Source of the DNA: Rhizobium leguminosarum
Lineage (GTDB): Bacteria; Pseudomonadota; Alphaproteobacteria; Rhizobiales; Rhizobiaceae
DNA: 64,000 nucleotides
Direction of reading: 5' to 3'
Assembly (NCBI RefSeq): GCF_001679785.1
Contig: NZ_CP016286.1
Location: forward strand, 1,798,001-1,862,000
Each line of letters begins with the position of its first letter. Positions within the stretch are counted from its first letter, which is position 1. Position numbers and translations under genes: made by a program. The notes beneath the pieces were generated by a model. The model had not been told where the DNA came from. It did not search any database and saw only the letters and a list, made by a program, of their open reading frames with translations. Shown here piece by piece: positions 15,529 through 25,253 of this stretch.

Positions 15529-17307
15529 ATGATGACACTTCTGATCATTGCCTATCTCGGAGGCGCGCTGACGATCCTCAGCCCGTGCATCCTGCCCATC
15601 CTCCCCTTCGTCTTCGCCCGTGCCGGACAGCCCTTCGTCAGGAGCACGCTGCCCATGCTGGCGGGCATGGCCGCCACCTTTGCGCTGGTCGCCACACTGG
15701 CCGCAGTCGGCGGCAGCTGGGCCATTCGCGCCAATGAATATGGCCGGCTTGCCGCCATCGTTCTGCTTGCTCTCTTCGGCGCAAGCCTGCTTTCACCGCG
15801 TTTTGCAAGCACGCTTGCCCGGCCGATCGTCGACCTTGGCAACAACCTTGTGAATGCCACCGGCGGCGGACGCGGCACCACGACAGTGAAGAGCGCGCTT
15901 CTTCTCGGCGTCGCCACCGGGCTGCTCTGGGCGCCCTGCGCCGGTCCGATCCTCGGCCTTGTACTGACCGGAGCCGCATTGCAGGGCGCCAATCTGCAGA
16001 CGACCTTCCTGCTGATCGCCTATGCCGCCGGTGCTGCAAGTTCGCTTGCCGTCGCCCTGCTTGTCGGTGGCCGGATATTCACCGCCATGAAGCGTTCGCT
16101 CGGCGTTGGCGACAGGATTCGTCAGGGGCTCGGTGCTGCCGTGCTGGCGGGCGTCGCCGTCATCGCGCTCGGCCTCGACACCAGCCTGCTCGCCCGGCTC
16201 TCCTATGCCAGCACCACATCGCTGGAACAGGCCGTGCTCGACAGGCTGCATACAAAGCCGCTCAGTAGCGCATCCTCCGAGCTGGCGAGCAACGAAGTGA
16301 TGATCGCCGCAGCCGATGCGAAGAAACCCTTCCGTAGCGACTTGCCCGTCGAAGGCCACGCCCCTTCGCTCGACGGCGCGGTCGAATGGCTGAACTCAAC
16401 GCCTCTCACCACCGAGCAGCTGCGAGGCAAGGTCGTGCTCGTCGACTTCTGGACCTATTCCTGCATCAACTGCATTCGTACCATCCCCTATGTCAGGGCC
16501 TGGGCCGAAAAATATGCGGATCAGGGTCTCGTGGTGATCGGCGTCCACGCCCCGGAATTTGCCTTCGAGAAGAAGATCGACAACGTCAAGAAGGCGATCG
16601 GCGACTTCCAGATCGGCTATCCCGTTGCGATCGACAATAATTACAGCATCTGGCGCGCCTTCGAAAACAGCTACTGGCCTGCCGCCTATCTGATCGATGC
16701 CAAGGGCCAGATCCGCTACCACCATTTCGGCGAAGGCAATTACAACAGGACCGAAAAGGCCATTCAGGACCTGCTGCGCGAAGCCGGCAGCCAAACGACG
16801 GCAAGTGCGCCGGTCGTGCCGGATGCCAAGGGCGTGGAAGCAGGTCCTGATCTCAGCAATATCCGTTCCGGCGAGACCTATCTCGGCTACCAACAGGCGG
16901 CGAACTTCGCCTCTCCCGAAGGGCTGCAGGCCGATACGGCGAAAAACTATTCGATCGCCGAACCCGGCCTCAATGGCTGGGGTCTATCCGGAACGTGGAT
17001 CGTCGGCCGGGATCAGGCGACGCTTGATCAGCCGGGCGGCGGCATCACCTATCGCTTCAGCGCCCGCGATCTGCATCTCGTTCTTGGGCCTGGCGCCGGC
17101 GACAAGCCGATCCGCTTCCAGGTGAAGATCGACGGCAAGGCGCCAGGGCCCGACCACGGGTCAGACATCGATGCCGATGGCAACGGCACGGTGACCGCGA
17201 CAAGGCTTTATCAACTCGTCCGCCAGTCAGGCACGGTCGCCGCCCGCAACTTCGAGATCCGCTTCCTCGATCCCGGCGTGCAGGCTTACGCCTTCACATT
17301 CGGCTGA
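15529..17307 (+). CDS. dipZ: DipZ-type thiol:disulfide protein (CcdA + thioredoxin-like domains)
   Basis: 592 aa. Residues 1 to about 240 form a CcdA/DsbD-like membrane domain with cysteines in LSPCILPILPF and WAPCAGPILG that shuttle electrons across the membrane. A TlpA/thioredoxin-like periplasmic domain follows with redox motif C312-I-N-C315 in WTYSCINCIRTIPY. The last 150 residues are a beta-rich C-terminal domain characteristic of DipZ. The likely role is passing cytoplasmic reductant to periplasmic thiols. ATG 15529 (MMTLLIIAYLGG) follows AAAGGAAACG; the open frame upstream lacks homology. A secreted hydrolase gene follows. Confidence 0.9.
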   Translation: MMTLLIIAYLGGALTILSPCILPILPFVFARAGQPFVRSTLPMLAGMAATFALVATLAAVGGSWAIRANEYGRLAAIVLLALFGASLLSPRFASTLARPIVDLGNNLVNATGGGRGTTTVKSALLLGVATGLLWAPCAGPILGLVLTGAALQGANLQTTFLLIAYAAGAASSLAVALLVGGRIFTAMKRSLGVGDRIRQGLGAAVLAGVAVIALGLDTSLLARLSYASTTSLEQAVLDRLHTKPLSSASSELASNEVMIAAADAKKPFRSDLPVEGHAPSLDGAVEWLNSTPLTTEQLRGKVVLVDFWTYSCINCIRTIPYVRAWAEKYADQGLVVIGVHAPEFAFEKKIDNVKKAIGDFQIGYPVAIDNNYSIWRAFENSYWPAAYLIDAKGQIRYHHFGEGNYNRTEKAIQDLLREAGSQTTASAPVVPDAKGVEAGPDLSNIRSGETYLGYQQAANFASPEGLQADTAKNYSIAEPGLNGWGLSGTWIVGRDQATLDQPGGGITYRFSARDLHLVLGPGAGDKPIRFQVKIDGKAPGPDHGSDIDADGNGTVTATRLYQLVRQSGTVAARNFEIRFLDPGVQAYAFTFG

Positions 17308-17361
17308 ACCTGAAACGCATCAATATCCCGATCATCAACAATGACCAAAGGAGTGATAGTC

Positions 17362-18120
17362 ATGAACAAACGTCTTCTTTTCACTGCAGCGCTTGCATTT
17401 GCCACCACCGCCATCGCGTTCGCCGCAGAGGCCGCCGCGGTCAAGAACATCGTGATCGTCCACGGCGCGCTGGCCGACGGTTCGGGATGGCGCAAGGCGA
17501 CTGACATTCTCGAGAAGCGCGGCTTCAACGTCACCATCGTCCAGCAGCCCATCACCTCGCTCGACGACGATGTGGCGGCGACCAAGCGCGTTCTCGACCT
17601 TCAGGACGGACCGGTCCTGCTCGTCGGCCACAGCTATGGCGGCATGGTCATCACCGTAGCCGGCAACGATCCCGCGGTCGCGGGCCTGGTCTATGTCGCG
17701 GCATTCCAGCCCGACAAGGGCGAAAGCCTGCTGAGCCTCGCCAGCTCGAAGCCCGCCGGCAGCATGGATATAAAGGAAACGAAGGACGGCAAATATCTCT
17801 ATCTCGATCCGGGCGCCTTCGCCGCGGATTTCGCAGCCGACCTTCCGCGGGCCGAAGCCGATTTCATGGCAAAGTCACAGGTCTTCGCCGCAAAGCAAGC
17901 ATTCTCCGCCAAGATCACTCAGCCTGCATGGCGGACGAAGAAAAGCTGGTCGATCGTCGCCACCGAGGATCGCTCCATCAACCCCGAGCTGGAACGCGAC
18001 ATGGCAAAACGTGCAGGAAGCGACGTGACTGAAATAAAGGCAAGCCACGCCGTCTTCGCATCCCAACCGGAAAAAGTCGCCGATGCGATCGAAACGGCAG
18101 CAAGGAAAGCCGGCGAGTAG
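17362..18120 (+). CDS. Secreted alpha/beta hydrolase
   Basis: 252 aa. A Sec signal peptide (MNKRLLFTAALAFATTAIAFAAEA) precedes an alpha/beta-hydrolase fold with HGALADGSGW, nucleophile S91 in GHSYGGM and the catalytic His in SHAVFASQPEKV. This group includes esterases of the salicylate-esterase/MenH type. It starts at 17362, not at the upstream ATG 17341, because AAAGGAG lies at the right distance from 17362 and the signal peptide begins there. It lies 54 bases after dipZ on the same strand. Substrate unknown. Confidence 0.88.
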   Translation: MNKRLLFTAALAFATTAIAFAAEAAAVKNIVIVHGALADGSGWRKATDILEKRGFNVTIVQQPITSLDDDVAATKRVLDLQDGPVLLVGHSYGGMVITVAGNDPAVAGLVYVAAFQPDKGESLLSLASSKPAGSMDIKETKDGKYLYLDPGAFAADFAADLPRAEADFMAKSQVFAAKQAFSAKITQPAWRTKKSWSIVATEDRSINPELERDMAKRAGSDVTEIKASHAVFASQPEKVADAIETAARKAGE

Positions 18121-18280
18121 CGCGCGCAGCCAGGAATGTCCTAAGCAGTCGCGAGGATGAAGCCTCTGGTCGGAAGGTCACCCGACCAGAGGCATGACGA
18201 AGTCGCCCCTGCCGGCCGAAATGTCGATCTCGTCGTCCCCGCCTCCCGCAGCCGAAGTCGGGCACCATTTATGCGGTCTT

Positions 18281-18319
18281 GTGACTATTCCATCACAAAA
18301 TGGAAGATCAGTCACAAAT
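18281..18319. promoter_or_regulatory. Putative DeoR operator boxes upstream of deoR
   Basis: GTGAC at 18281, TCACAAAA at 18293 and GTCACAAA at 18311 form an array of TCACA half-sites. The same boxes recur between deoR and deoC (19289-19333). They lie about 180 bases upstream of deoR, in otherwise non-coding DNA (18121-18498). Autoregulation by DeoR is the simplest reading. Confidence 0.6.
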
Positions 18320-18498
18320 TCTCATTTCAAATTGCAGAGTTTCTCTATATAATTGCGACGATATCCCATGCTCTCGCAACCGGCTGGTGCAGAAGCTGTA
18401 TCTCGGCGCTGATGCCGAATCGTGGATCGAGGAGCAAACGAATGGGAATGGCAGTCCCTTGTTAAATTTTCATCAGAACACTAAGGGAGACATGCGAT

Positions 18499-19221
18499 AT
18501 GGATAGTCGCAGGGGCCGGCGCATCGCAGTCTTATCCGAGGCCCTTTCACAACATCGCATTCTGCACATCAAGAATGCTGCCGAGATCCTGGGCGTCTCA
18601 GAGATGACGGTTCGGCGTGATGTCAGTGCCAATGCAGACCAATTCGCGTTCCTCGGCGGCCATATCGTTCCGGCTATCGAAGCGGAAAACGATGCCTATG
18701 AAATTTCCAAGGCAGCCGACAGTCATGCCGCTGCAAAACGCCAAGTTTGCGCACAAGCCATTGATTACATTCACCATGATGATACGGTTTTTTTCGATTG
18801 CGGCACCACGTTACCCTATCTGGTCGATCTCCTCCCAGACCAGATTCACATAACGGCGATCTGTTACGCCATGAATGTCGCCGATCGTCTGACGCGAAAA
18901 CCCAACGTTCGCCTTGTTATGCTCGGTGGTCTTTACCATCCCGCATCGGCGAGCTTTTCCGGTGCCACGGGGCTGGAAATGCTCGATCAGCTTGTCATCA
19001 ACGTGGCATTTCTTTCTGCAGCCGGTGTCGATGCCCGGCGTGGCGCGACCTGCGCGCATTTTCACGAAGCGGAGATCAAGAAAAAGGCGATGTCCCGGGC
19101 ACGAAAGAATATTCTTCTCGCCGACAGCAGCAAAATCGGCAAGCTTAAGCCGGCCTTTTTCAGCGACATGAAGTCGTTCGATGTGGTCATCACCGAAAAC
19201 GGTATGAACGACTTCGACTGA
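18499..19221 (+). CDS. deoR: DeoR family transcriptional regulator
   Basis: 240 aa. The N-terminal helix-turn-helix (about residues 20-45) contains ILGVSEMTVRRDVSA. The C-terminal sugar-phosphate sensor domain has FFDCGTTLPYLVDLL and the DeoR-family phosphate-binding region MLGGLYHPASASFSG, ending ILLADSSKIGK. It leads a same-strand deoxyribose cluster beginning with deoC 177 bases downstream. It probably represses the cluster until deoxyribose phosphate binds (family knowledge plus inference). SD AAGGGAGAC. Confidence 0.9.
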   Translation: MDSRRGRRIAVLSEALSQHRILHIKNAAEILGVSEMTVRRDVSANADQFAFLGGHIVPAIEAENDAYEISKAADSHAAAKRQVCAQAIDYIHHDDTVFFDCGTTLPYLVDLLPDQIHITAICYAMNVADRLTRKPNVRLVMLGGLYHPASASFSGATGLEMLDQLVINVAFLSAAGVDARRGATCAHFHEAEIKKKAMSRARKNILLADSSKIGKLKPAFFSDMKSFDVVITENGMNDFD

Positions 19222-19288
19222 GAGAGATCCGCATTTTTTCTGCGCCTATTGAAATCTAAACTTGACGCAGCGGCGCGGTGATGCAAAC

Positions 19289-19333
19289 GTCACAAACGGT
19301 GAAAAAAAAGTCACATTTGACCCAGTTGTGAAG
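19289..19333. promoter_or_regulatory. Putative DeoR operator boxes upstream of deoC
   Basis: GTCACAAA at 19289, GTCACATTTG at 19310 and the inverted TTGTGAAG at 19326 make three TCACA-type half-sites about 70-100 bases before deoC. They match the boxes upstream of deoR. Confidence 0.65.
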
Positions 19334-19398
19334 CTTCCGCTTCGTGCGTCTGCACTGATGGCAACAAGACTTTCACGCTCTGGCCGGGAGGATTCGAT

Positions 19399-20427
19399 TT
19401 GGAAACCGTTGCTGTTCACAATGCGGTAAACGCGGCGCATCACGCAGCCCCTTCGCGATTGCCGGACGGCACCCATAACCGGCCGCGCAATACCGGTATG
19501 GAACTCGACCTGTCGTGGGTGCTTGACGCCCGGGTCAACCTGTCTGCCACCGAGCGCCGCGTAGCCTCGCTTCCCGGGCGCCGAACCGTCAAAAAAGACG
19601 CACAGGCGGCTTGGCTCCTGAAGGCGGTTACCTGCATCGATCTGACGACGCTGAACGGCGACGATACTCCCGAGCGCGTCAAGCGGTTATGCGCGAAGGC
19701 GATGAATCCGATACGTGCCGACATTCTGGATTCGCTTGGCATGAGCGGCCGTTCGATCACCACCGGCGCCATCTGCGTCTATCATCGTTTTGTTGCAACG
19801 GCCGTCGAAGCACTCGGGGATTCCGGCATTCCGGTCGCCGCGGTTTCGACCGGTTTCCCTGCCGGCCTCAGCCCGCACCACCTCAAGGTCAAGGAAATCG
19901 AGGCGTCAGTTGCCGATGGTGCGAAGGAAATCGACATCGTCATCACCCGCGAGCATGTGCTGACCGGCAACTGGACGGCACTCTACGAGGAAATGAAAGA
20001 ATATCGCGCCGCCTGCGGTGATGCGCATGTCAAAGCCATTCTGGCGACCGGCGACCTGAAGACACTCCGCAATGTCACCAGGGCCTCGCTGGTCTGCATG
20101 ATGGCGGGAGCCGATTTCATCAAGACCTCGACCGGCAAGGAAGGCGTCAATGCGACGCTGGCCGTGACATTGACCATGCTGCGGGCGATCCGCGCCTATC
20201 AGGAGCGCACCGGTATCAAAATCGGCTACAAGCCGGCCGGAGGCATTTCCGCGGCGAAGGACGTGTTGAACTACCAGTTCCTGATGAAGGACGAACTGGG
20301 GCGCGAGTGGCTGGAGTCCGATCTCTTCCGCATCGGTGCATCAAGCCTGCTTGCGGATATCGAGCGGCAGCTGGAGCATCACGTCACCGGTGCCTATTCG
20401 GCCCTCAACAGACACCCGATTGGATGA
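19399..20427 (+). CDS. deoC: Deoxyribose-phosphate aldolase
   Basis: Cleaves 2-deoxyribose 5-phosphate to acetaldehyde and glyceraldehyde 3-phosphate; cytoplasmic. 342 aa, the long form. The Schiff-base lysine is K242 in DFIKTSTGKEG. The second active-site lysine is in KIGYKPAGGIS, and CIDLTTLNGDD supplies the Asp of the relay. The TTG start at 19399 is supported by GGGAGG eight bases upstream; an ATG at 19498 is the alternative and would still keep the barrel. Its stop overlaps the start region of the aldehyde dehydrogenase gene, which would consume the acetaldehyde produced. Confidence 0.94.
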   Translation: METVAVHNAVNAAHHAAPSRLPDGTHNRPRNTGMELDLSWVLDARVNLSATERRVASLPGRRTVKKDAQAAWLLKAVTCIDLTTLNGDDTPERVKRLCAKAMNPIRADILDSLGMSGRSITTGAICVYHRFVATAVEALGDSGIPVAAVSTGFPAGLSPHHLKVKEIEASVADGAKEIDIVITREHVLTGNWTALYEEMKEYRAACGDAHVKAILATGDLKTLRNVTRASLVCMMAGADFIKTSTGKEGVNATLAVTLTMLRAIRAYQERTGIKIGYKPAGGISAAKDVLNYQFLMKDELGREWLESDLFRIGASSLLADIERQLEHHVTGAYSALNRHPIG

Positions 20428-20432
20428 TCCAG

Positions 20433-22820
20433 ATGACTGTTGCAAAGTATTTCGACGAGATGTCCTACGGCCCCGCCCCTGAATCCGATATCGAAGCTCG
20501 CGACTGGCTGGCGCGCCACGCTTCCGGTTTCGGTCACTTCATTAATGGCGCATTCGTGCCCTCTGCGTCGGGCAAGAACTTCGACACGTTCGAGCCAGCC
20601 ACCGGCAAGGTCCTGGCGAAGCTCGCAAACGGCGGCGCGGCGGATGTGGACAACGCAGTTGCGGCGGCTCGCAATGCACAGGCGTCATGGGCGCGATTGC
20701 CGGGCCACGCGCGGGCGCGCCATCTCTATGCACTTGCCCGGATGATCCAGCGCCATGCGCGTCTGATTGCTGTGGTCGAGGCAATCGACAACGGCAAGCC
20801 GATCCGCGAAACCCGCGATCTCGACGTGCCCCTGGCGGCCCGTCATTTCTATCATCACGCTGGATGGGCGCAAATCCAGGACACGGAATTTGCCGATCAT
20901 GTGCCGGTCGGCGTCGTCGGCCAGATCATCCCGTGGAATTTCCCATTCCTGATGCTGGCGTGGAAAGTGGCGCCGGCTTTGGCGCTCGGCAACGCCGTCA
21001 TCCTGAAGCCTGCCGAATTCACCTCGCTGACGGCGCTTCTCTTTGCCGAACTGGCATCCGCGGCGGGCCTTCCGCCGGGCGTACTCAATATCGTGACCGG
21101 AGAAGGCGAAACAGGCGCGCTGCTCGTCGGGCATGAGGATATCGACAAAATTGCCTTTACCGGATCGACCGAAGTCGGGCGCGTTATTCGCGAGCGTACC
21201 GCGGGTAGCGGCAAATCGCTGACGCTGGAACTCGGCGGCAAGTCCCCTTTCGTCGTTTTTGACGACGCCGATATTGACGGCGCCGTGGAAGGCGTGGTCG
21301 ACGCGATCTGGTTCAACCAGGGACAGGTCTGCTGCGCCGGTTCGCGGCTTCTGGTCCAGGAAGGCATTGCCGATCTTTTCCACGAGCGGCTGAAGCGCCG
21401 GATGGAGACATTGCGGGTCGGTCAGCCCTTGGACAAGTGCATCGATATGGGTGCGATCATAGCGCCCGTGCAATTGACGCGTATTGAAGTGCTGGTGAAA
21501 AAGGGAGTTTCAGAAGGCGCGACACTGCATCAGGCCAAGATCGACCTGCCGAAGGGCGGCAGCTTCTACCCGCCGACGCTTCTGAGCGGCGTGCAGCCGA
21601 CATCGATCGTCGCGACCGAGGAAATCTTCGGCCCGGTTGCGGTCTCCATGACTTTCCGCACACCGGAAGAGGCTATCCAGCTTGCCAATCACACCCGCTA
21701 CGGCCTCGCCGCCAGCGTCTGGAGCGAGACGATCGGCTTGGCGCTGAACGTTGCGGCAAAGCTCGCAGCCGGCGTGGTCTGGGTGAATGCCACCAATCTT
21801 TTCGATGCCGCCGTCGGTTTTGGCGGCAAGCGCGAATCCGGATTCGGCCGCGAAGGCGGACGCGAAGGTTGCTACGAATATCTGAAGCCGAAGGCTTGGG
21901 TCGGTCGCAAGGCGCGCGCAGCCATGCCCGCACTTTCGCAAGTAAAGCCGGTTGCCGGCGATTTTGCCCTGCCAAGCATCGACCGGACGGCAAAGCTCTT
22001 CATCGGCGGCAAGCAGGCACGCCCGGACGGCAATTATTCCCGTGTCATCGCCTCACCCAAGGGCAAGGCGATCGGGGAGGTCGGCGAAGGCAACCGCAAG
22101 GACATCCGCAATGCGGTGGTTGCCGCACAGGCCGCCTCCGCCTGGTCGAATGCGACGACTCATAACCGCGCCCAGATTCTCTATTACATCGCCGAAAACG
22201 TCAGTGGCCGCGCCGACGAGTTCGCCTCGCGGATAACAACGATGACCGGAGCTTCCGCAGCCAATGCAAACGCCGAGGTCGACGCCGCGATTTCCCGTCT
22301 GTTCACCTACGCAGCCTGGGCGGACAAATATGAGGGTGGCATTCACCAGCCGCCGCTTCGCGGCGTTGCTCTGGCCATGCCGGAAGCCATTGGCGTCGTT
22401 GGCGTCATTTGCCCGCCGGAAGCGCCGCTGCTCGGCTTTATCAGTCTGATTGCGCCGTTGATTGCCACCGGCAATCGTGTCGTCGCGGTGCCGAGTGAGC
22501 CCTTCCCGCTTTCGGCCACGGATTTCTATTCCGTTCTGGAAACGTCGGATGTGCCTGCCGGTGTCGTCAATATCGTCACCGGATCGGCGATCGAACTGGC
22601 AAAGATCCTTGCCGCGCACAATGACGTTGATGCGTTGTGGGCCTTCGGCTCGGCGGAACTTTCGACGACGGTGGAGAAGCTGTCTTCGGGCAATCTCAAG
22701 CGAACCTTCGTGGACAATGGCAAGGCGACGGACTGGATGGACAGAGCCGCTGGCGAAGGCACGCTATACCTTCGCCGCGCTGTGGATGTGAAGAATATCT
22801 GGATCCCCTACGGAGAATAA
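20433..22820 (+). CDS. Aldehyde dehydrogenase with a second, degenerate ALDH domain
   Basis: 795 aa, well above the usual 480-500 aa. Residues about 25-495 are a complete ALDH: general base Glu in LELGGKSP, nucleophile C300 in FNQGQVCCAGSR, and EEIFGPV. Residues about 525-795 repeat the ALDH N-terminal fold (FIGGKQARPDG, IGVVGVICPPEAPLLGF, GVVNIVTGS) but contain no catalytic Cys or Glu motif, so this part is probably structural. It overlaps the end of deoC and probably oxidises the acetaldehyde from DeoC to acetate (inference). ATG 20424 is an alternative start, three codons earlier. Confidence 0.9.
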   Translation: MTVAKYFDEMSYGPAPESDIEARDWLARHASGFGHFINGAFVPSASGKNFDTFEPATGKVLAKLANGGAADVDNAVAAARNAQASWARLPGHARARHLYALARMIQRHARLIAVVEAIDNGKPIRETRDLDVPLAARHFYHHAGWAQIQDTEFADHVPVGVVGQIIPWNFPFLMLAWKVAPALALGNAVILKPAEFTSLTALLFAELASAAGLPPGVLNIVTGEGETGALLVGHEDIDKIAFTGSTEVGRVIRERTAGSGKSLTLELGGKSPFVVFDDADIDGAVEGVVDAIWFNQGQVCCAGSRLLVQEGIADLFHERLKRRMETLRVGQPLDKCIDMGAIIAPVQLTRIEVLVKKGVSEGATLHQAKIDLPKGGSFYPPTLLSGVQPTSIVATEEIFGPVAVSMTFRTPEEAIQLANHTRYGLAASVWSETIGLALNVAAKLAAGVVWVNATNLFDAAVGFGGKRESGFGREGGREGCYEYLKPKAWVGRKARAAMPALSQVKPVAGDFALPSIDRTAKLFIGGKQARPDGNYSRVIASPKGKAIGEVGEGNRKDIRNAVVAAQAASAWSNATTHNRAQILYYIAENVSGRADEFASRITTMTGASAANANAEVDAAISRLFTYAAWADKYEGGIHQPPLRGVALAMPEAIGVVGVICPPEAPLLGFISLIAPLIATGNRVVAVPSEPFPLSATDFYSVLETSDVPAGVVNIVTGSAIELAKILAAHNDVDALWAFGSAELSTTVEKLSSGNLKRTFVDNGKATDWMDRAAGEGTLYLRRAVDVKNIWIPYGE

Positions 22821-22980
22821 GGGCTCCAACTCTGGTCATCCGGGCGGGAGGAGAACCGCACCGGCAGGCGAAAACGACGGAATTTGAGGGGAATCGCAAA
22901 GCTGTAACAGAGCTGCGGTTATCGGGCTCTGTTTTGCGGCACGAGGTGCTGCGAAATGGTGCAACTAAGGGAGGATTTCC

Positions 22981-23436
22981 ATGCTGAAGAATATCGATCC
23001 GGCTCTGAATGCGGATGTGCTGCACGCGCTTCGGTCCATGGGGCATGGCGACACAGTCGTCGTTTCCGACACCAATTTTCCTTCGGATTCCATTGCCCGG
23101 CAAACGGTGCTCGGCAAGCTGTTGCGGATAGACAATGTGTCCTCTGCCCGCGCCATCAAAGCTATTCTTTCGGTGATGCCGCTGGATACGCCGTTGCAGC
23201 CGTCTGCCGGGCGAATGGAAATCATGGGCGCGCCGGACGAGATCCCTCCAGTGCAGCAGGAAGTCCAGGCCGTTATCGACGGCGCCGAGGGCAAGCCGGC
23301 GCCGATGTATGGCATCGAGCGTTTCGCCTTCTATGAGGAGGCCAAAAAGGCCTATTGCGTCATCACCACGGGCGAAAACCGCTTCTACGGCTGCTTCCTC
23401 TTCACCAAAGGCGTCATTCCGCCGGAAACCGTTTGA
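22981..23436 (+). CDS. RbsD/FucU family sugar mutarotase
   Basis: 151 aa. RbsD/FucU features are MLKNIDPALNADVLHALRSMGHGD at the start, with the catalytic-type His of MGHGD, VSDTNFPSD, and YGCFLFTKGVI at the end. Members interconvert sugar anomers (ribose, fucose) before phosphorylation. It sits between the aldehyde dehydrogenase and the PfkB kinase, so it probably prepares the imported deoxysugar for the kinase (inference). SD AGGGAGGA before ATG 22981. A 160-base gap separates it from the upstream gene. Confidence 0.88.
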   Translation: MLKNIDPALNADVLHALRSMGHGDTVVVSDTNFPSDSIARQTVLGKLLRIDNVSSARAIKAILSVMPLDTPLQPSAGRMEIMGAPDEIPPVQQEVQAVIDGAEGKPAPMYGIERFAFYEEAKKAYCVITTGENRFYGCFLFTKGVIPPETV

Positions 23437-23448
23437 GGGGAAACGATA

Positions 23449-24381
23449 ATGAAGGTGGGTGTTTCGATCCTCGGGATTTTCGTCGCCGACACGGCCTATC
23501 TGGCCAAGCGCATGCCAAACGTTGGCGAGACCATCACCGGGACCGGTTTTGCAGTGGGCCCGGGCGGCAAGGGATCCAACCAGGCTGTCGCTGCTGCCCG
23601 CGCCGGTGGAACAGTCTCCTTCATCTCGAAGATCGGCCGCGACACGTTCGGCGATATGGCGCTGAAGACCTATGCAGAAGCAGGCGTGACGCCGAAGGTT
23701 GTGCAGATGGACGATATGCCGACCGGCGCTGCCTTCATCTACGTCAATGACGGTAACGGCGACAATGCGATCATCGTCTATCCAGGTGCCGCAGGCACCA
23801 TCGGCGTAAGCGATGTTGAGGCGGCACGCGAAACCATCGAGCAATCGGCTGTCTTCGTGACCCAGCTCGAACAACCGGCCGAAGCGGCGCAGCGCGCCCT
23901 CGAAATCGCCCATGCGGCCGGCGTTACCACTGTTTTCAATCCAGCGCCGGCCGAGCCGTTTCCGGACACGATCTACCCGCTCTGCGACTATATCGTCCCA
24001 AACGAAACCGAGGCAGCGGCCATCGTCGGTTTTCCGCTCGACACGCTCGACGACGCCAGACGGGCTGGCGACGCGCTTCTCGCCAAGGGCGTGAAAGCCG
24101 CGCTGATCACTCTGGGTGGTCGCGGTGTGCTCTATCATACGGCCGGGCAATCGGTTCATGTTCCGGCGGTCTCGTCGGGAGCGGTCATCGATACCACCGG
24201 CGCCGGCGATGCATTTGTCGGCGGCTTCTCGGCAGCGCTCTCGCGGGGCGCTAGTCCGGTCGAGGCCGTGCGCTTCGGCTGCGCGACCGCCGGTATTGCG
24301 GTGACGCGGCGGGGTACCGCACCTGCAATGCCGAAGATCGAGGAAATCGAGGCGCTTCTCCATGAGGGAGGCGCAGCATGA
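23449..24381 (+). CDS. PfkB family carbohydrate kinase (ribokinase/deoxyribokinase)
   Basis: 310 aa, typical ribokinase length. PfkB signature 1 is GPGGKGSNQAVAAARAGG (about residue 40). Signature 2 is DTTGAGDAFVGGFSAAL (about residue 248), with the catalytic Asp in GAGD. Residues for sugar contact are near the N-terminus (the pair Gly-Lys-Gly-Ser-Asn). Next to deoC the expected substrate is deoxyribose, giving deoxyribose 5-phosphate (deoxyribokinase, DeoK role), but ribose cannot be excluded. The start follows GGGGAAACGATA. It overlaps the permease gene by four bases. Confidence 0.9.
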   Translation: MKVGVSILGIFVADTAYLAKRMPNVGETITGTGFAVGPGGKGSNQAVAAARAGGTVSFISKIGRDTFGDMALKTYAEAGVTPKVVQMDDMPTGAAFIYVNDGNGDNAIIVYPGAAGTIGVSDVEAARETIEQSAVFVTQLEQPAEAAQRALEIAHAAGVTTVFNPAPAEPFPDTIYPLCDYIVPNETEAAAIVGFPLDTLDDARRAGDALLAKGVKAALITLGGRGVLYHTAGQSVHVPAVSSGAVIDTTGAGDAFVGGFSAALSRGASPVEAVRFGCATAGIAVTRRGTAPAMPKIEEIEALLHEGGAA

Positions 24382-25253
24382 CCCGCAATGATCCGATCAA
24401 ACACTTCTTCATCTGGCCGGCGTTGCTGATCGTGCTGGTGATCTCGATCTTCCCGCTGATCTATTCGCTGACCACCAGCTTCATGAGCCTGCGGCTCGTG
24501 CCGCCGATCCCCGCGCGTTTCGTCGGCTTCGGCAACTATACGGAACTGCTTCAGAATCCGCGCTTCTGGAATGTCGCCTGGACGACGACGATCATCGCTT
24601 TTGTGGCGGTGACGCTGCAATATGTCATCGGTTTTTCCGTGGCGCTGGCGCTTAACCGTCGGGTGCCTGGCGAAGGTTTGTTCCGGGTCAGCTTCCTGGT
24701 GCCAATGCTGGTAGCGCCCGTTGCCGTTGCACTCATTGCCCGCCAGATCCTCAATCCCACGATGGGCCCGCTCAATGAGCTGATGACCGTCTTCGGTTTT
24801 CCCAACCTGCCGTTTCTGACGCAGACCAGATGGGCTATCGGCGCCATCATTTCCGTCGAAGTGTGGCAGTGGACACCCTTCGTCATCCTTATGCTTCTTG
24901 CCGGGTTGCAAACCCTGCCGGAGGACGTCTACGAGGCTGCCGCGCTTGAAAATGCCAGCCCCTGGCAGCAGTTCTGGGGGATCACTTTCCCGATGATGCT
25001 GCCGATTTCGGTGGCTGTGGTCTTCATCCGCCTCATCGAGAGCTACAAGATCATCGACACGGTGTTCGTCATGACAGGAGGAGGGCCTGGCATTTCGACC
25101 GAAACGCTGACCCTGTTCGCGTATCAGGAGGGCTTCAAGAAGTTCAACCTCGGCTACACCTCCGCCCTGTCCTTCCTGTTCCTGATCGTCATTACCGTGA
25201 TCGGGCTCGTCTATCTCGCCATCCTGAAGCCCTATCTGGAGAAGCACAAATGA
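24378..25253 (+). CDS. ABC sugar transporter permease (MalF type)
   Basis: 291 aa, six predicted membrane helices. The cytoplasmic EAA loop is visible as EDVYEAAALENASPWQQFWGI and docks the ATPase. It overlaps both neighbours by four bases (ATGA), so the kinase and both permeases are translationally coupled. It belongs to the CUT1 family importers for sugars and nucleosides. The context suggests deoxyribose or deoxynucleoside import (inference). Confidence 0.92.
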   Translation: MTRNDPIKHFFIWPALLIVLVISIFPLIYSLTTSFMSLRLVPPIPARFVGFGNYTELLQNPRFWNVAWTTTIIAFVAVTLQYVIGFSVALALNRRVPGEGLFRVSFLVPMLVAPVAVALIARQILNPTMGPLNELMTVFGFPNLPFLTQTRWAIGAIISVEVWQWTPFVILMLLAGLQTLPEDVYEAAALENASPWQQFWGITFPMMLPISVAVVFIRLIESYKIIDTVFVMTGGGPGISTETLTLFAYQEGFKKFNLGYTSALSFLFLIVITVIGLVYLAILKPYLEKHK

